In this document: positions 33,041-33,202 of the stretch, one piece after another
Layout of the letters: each line of letters begins with the position of its first letter
Position numbering within the stretch: position 1 is the stretch's first letter
Assembly (NCBI RefSeq): GCF_030150285.1
Contig: NZ_JASLGE010000001.1
Coordinates: 1 to 33,202 of the forward strand
Direction: 5' to 3'
Length of the DNA stretch: 33,202 bases
Origin: Pseudomonas sp.
GTDB taxonomy: Bacteria > Pseudomonadota > Gammaproteobacteria > Pseudomonadales > Pseudomonadaceae
Translations under genes and position numbers: made by a program
The notes under the pieces: model-generated
Seen by the model: only the letters and a program-made list of their open reading frames with translations
What the model was told of the DNA's origin: nothing
Database searches by the model: none

Positions 33041-33202
33041 TTAGCGCCCGCGGGCGGCTAACAGATCCAATGCCACGTCCACGATCATGTCTTCCTGGCC
33101 GCCGACCATCCGGCGCTTGCCCAGTTCGACCAGAATGTCGAGGGTTTTGAGGCCGTACTTGGCCGCCGCGACTTCGGCGTGGCGCAGGAAGCTCGAGTAC
33201 AC
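33041..33202 (-). CDS. 4-hydroxy-2-oxovalerate aldolase, C-terminal end (partial)
   Basis: Only the last 53 codons are inside the window. They read VYSSFLRHAEVAAAKYG, then TLDILVELGKRRMVGG and QEDMIVDVALDLLAARGR, then TAA at 33041-33043. This matches the C-terminus of DmpG/BphI/MhpE aldolases, which split 4-hydroxy-2-oxovalerate into pyruvate and acetaldehyde in meta-cleavage pathways. The C-terminal part forms the interface with the acylating aldehyde dehydrogenase that takes over acetaldehyde. The rest of the gene and the probable dehydrogenase partner lie beyond the right edge. Confidence 0.93.
   Translation of the reverse strand: MYSSFLRHAEVAAAKYGLKTLDILVELGKRRMVGGQEDMIVDVALDLLAARGR

Overview
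The window looks like the chromosome of a Pseudomonas species, most likely of the P. fluorescens group. The evidence is a Pseudomonas-type 5S rRNA end, GC-rich coding with strong third-position GC, the run mksFEB / psi-like gene / rimI / acidic protein / carbonic anhydrase that I recall as a conserved Pseudomonas neighbourhood, and REP palindromes with the GTAGGAGCGAGC...GCTCGCGAT core. No database search was possible; family calls rest on motifs read in the translations.

Layout. (1) 1-130: 3' end of a 5S rRNA gene and the terminator of an rRNA operon. (2) 281-3846: a three-gene pqi operon, two PqiA-type membrane proteins and a six-MCE-domain PqiB/LetB-type protein, closed by a terminator. 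(3) 4212-13225: a chaperone-usher fimbrial operon laid out like the Proteus MR/P (mrp/pap-like) operons: major pilin, PapH-like subunit, usher, chaperone, four minor subunits, then tip-adhesin-like genes. The adhesin gene exists as two intact paralogues with a broken third copy between them that shares a nearly identical tract with its downstream neighbour. (4) 13313-17139, opposite strand: a BvgAS/EvgAS/Roc-type two-component system, a BvgS-like unorthodox sensor and a BvgA-like LuxR-type regulator. The sensor appears to have lost its HisKA (DHp) domain by a clean in-frame deletion: the PAS domain runs straight into the ATPase domain. (5) 17826-22568, minus strand: the MksFEB condensin operon. 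(6) 22748-23969: a DNA polymerase III psi (HolD)-like gene and rimI. (7) 23970-24636: a gene-free stretch of REP palindromes and a duplicated unit. (8) 24637-28384: an acidic protein, a beta-carbonic anhydrase, a BdlA-like soluble PAS-PAS-MCP protein and a Dyp-type peroxidase. (9) 28439-33202: a GntR/FCD regulator divergent from an FAD-linked 2-hydroxyacid dehydrogenase, an IclR regulator, a GntP-family permease and the C-terminal end of a 4-hydroxy-2-oxovalerate aldolase that runs off the window.

How it fits together. The fimbrial operon and the BvgS/BvgA-like pair converge on a REP hairpin. Together they form an accessory block between core genes (pqi and mks), with AT-rich regulatory DNA at both ends. 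The natural reading is a surface-adhesion module with its own sensor. The main points to check are the sensor lacking its phospho-acceptor domain and the adhesin array that has exchanged sequence between copies. The right end looks catabolic, with oxidation of a hydroxyacid and a meta-cleavage-type lower pathway, each next to its own regulator.
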